Assembly: GCA_035575095.1 (NCBI GenBank)
Contig: DATLYF010000112.1
Coordinates: 1-22,181, forward strand
DNA from: DATLYF01 sp035575095
GTDB taxonomy: Bacteria > Pseudomonadota > Gammaproteobacteria > Competibacterales > Competibacteraceae
DNA length: 22,181 nt
Direction of reading: 5' to 3'
Shown piece by piece: positions 21,442-22,181 of this stretch. Position numbers and translations under genes: made by a program. The notes beneath the pieces are model-generated. The model ran no database searches and had not been told where the DNA came from. It was given only the letters and a program-made list of their open reading frames with translations. How positions within the stretch are numbered: position 1 is the stretch's first letter; every line of letters begins with the position of its first letter.

Positions 21442-22181
21442 ATGAATGGAGCTTACAATCTCAACCTGGTGGCACTGTCGTATCTCATCGCCGTCCTCGC
21501 CGCCTACACCGCACTCGACATGGCGGGACGCGTCACCGCCTCCAAGGGCCGCATGGCCCTGGTCTGGTTAGCCGGCGGCGCCGTGGCCATGGGCACCGGC
21601 ATCTGGTCGATGCACTTCATCGGCATGCTGGCCTTCAAACTGCCCATTGCGGTGGGCTACGATCTGGCCATCACCCTGTTCTCCCTGGTGGCAGCCGTCA
21701 TCGTCTCGGCCATCGCCCTGTACATCGTCAGCCGCAGCCAGTTGACGCCGAAGACGGTGGCGGTGGGTGCCGTGCTCATGGGCACCGGTATCTGCATCAT
21801 GCACTACAGTGGCATGGCGGCCATGCGCATGCAGCCCGGCATCGAGTACGACCCCCTGCTGTTCGCCGCCTCGGCGCTGATCGCGGTCACCGCCTCGGCA
21901 GTGGCTCTGTTCATCGCCTTTAAGCTGCGCGATGCGATCTCCCGCAAGATCTACCTGTTCCGCGGCGGTGCCGCACTGGTCATGGGCCTAGCCATCGTCG
22001 GCATGCACTATACCGGCATGGCGGCGGCCAACTTCGCTCCCAACAGCCTGTGCCTGGCCCGCGACAGCCTCACCGGCAACTGGACGGCGACGCCGGTGAG
22101 CCTGTTCACCATCGCTCTGCTCGCCGCCTCTCTGGCCCTGTCCGTCCTCGACGCCCGCATGCGCGCTCGCGCCGAGGCCGC
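21442..22181 (+). CDS. MHYT-domain integral membrane sensor, N-terminal part
   Basis: The gene runs off the window; 246 codons are visible and none is a stop. The protein has about seven membrane segments and three copies of the MHYT signature: MHFIGM (57-62), MHYSGM (120-125) and MHYTGM (188-193). This gives the complete MHYT sensor domain, proposed to bind a metal (copper) and sense a diatomic gas such as O2, CO or NO; that role is a family-level prediction. The last visible residues (DARMRARAEA) start a charged stretch after the final helix, where such proteins usually continue into PAS, GGDEF/EAL or histidine-kinase domains. The downstream half is needed to say which. ATG has GGGAG nine bases upstream. 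It is divergent from the methyltransferase gene and has a long leader. Confidence 0.93.
   Translation, partial: MNGAYNLNLVALSYLIAVLAAYTALDMAGRVTASKGRMALVWLAGGAVAMGTGIWSMHFIGMLAFKLPIAVGYDLAITLFSLVAAVIVSAIALYIVSRSQLTPKTVAVGAVLMGTGICIMHYSGMAAMRMQPGIEYDPLLFAASALIAVTASAVALFIAFKLRDAISRKIYLFRGGAALVMGLAIVGMHYTGMAAANFAPNSLCLARDSLTGNWTATPVSLFTIALLAASLALSVLDARMRARAEA

Noticed and set aside
1..22181. Mobile element, CRISPR, prophage or defence island
   Set aside because: I see no transposase, integrase, terminal inverted repeats, spaced direct repeats or defence-type genes. All identified genes are metabolic, respiratory, envelope or signalling.

Overview
The window is a GC-rich stretch of bacterial chromosome, most likely from a denitrifying gammaproteobacterium. 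Two things point there. The gene order trpF-accD-folC-dedD-cvpA-purF-metZ is a gammaproteobacterial arrangement familiar from Pseudomonas, with accD-folC-dedD-cvpA-purF also seen in E. coli. The nitrous-oxide reductase is the Tat-exported (clade I) type found with NosR in Proteobacteria. Genus cannot be told from the sequence alone.

Layout, left to right. (1) Bases 1-1810, + strand: the 3' end of sucB and the complete lpd gene, the E2 and E3 parts of the 2-oxoglutarate dehydrogenase complex, closed by a good intrinsic terminator. (2) 1857-2594, +: a lone short-chain dehydrogenase. (3) 2632-10550, - strand: a complete nosRZDFYL operon for respiratory reduction of N2O to N2. It is preceded by an AT-rich control region holding a near-perfect FNR/DNR box (10632-10645) with a well-spaced -10 element. 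(4) 10711-18791, -: a biosynthetic and housekeeping block read trpF, accD, folC, dedD, cvpA, purF, metZ, then a HAD phosphatase, ending in an intrinsic terminator at 10711-10740. (5) 18933-19967, +: pyrC, divergent from trpF across a short region with a palindromic TATAAT-type element. (6) 19974-21074, -: a TRAM-less relative of the RumA/TrmA m5U RNA methyltransferases. (7) 21442 to the window end, +: the start of an MHYT-domain membrane sensor, after a leader of about 370 bases.

How the nos genes work together: NosZ is the periplasmic copper enzyme. NosR is the flavin/iron-sulfur membrane protein needed for electron supply to it and for nos expression. NosD, NosF and NosY form the ABC-type system for CuZ-centre maturation, and NosL is a lipoprotein copper chaperone. 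All copper ligands expected of NosZ are present. No nosX/apbE flavin transferase lies in the window, so NosR flavinylation must be served from elsewhere.

I found no CRISPR array, tRNA, rRNA, transposase, phage gene or toxin-antitoxin pair, and nothing I would call a new system. The most interesting unexplained signal is a two-tier inverted repeat in the nosZ-nosD gap. In the mRNA it would place the nosD Shine-Dalgarno in an internal loop and pair two bases of its start codon.
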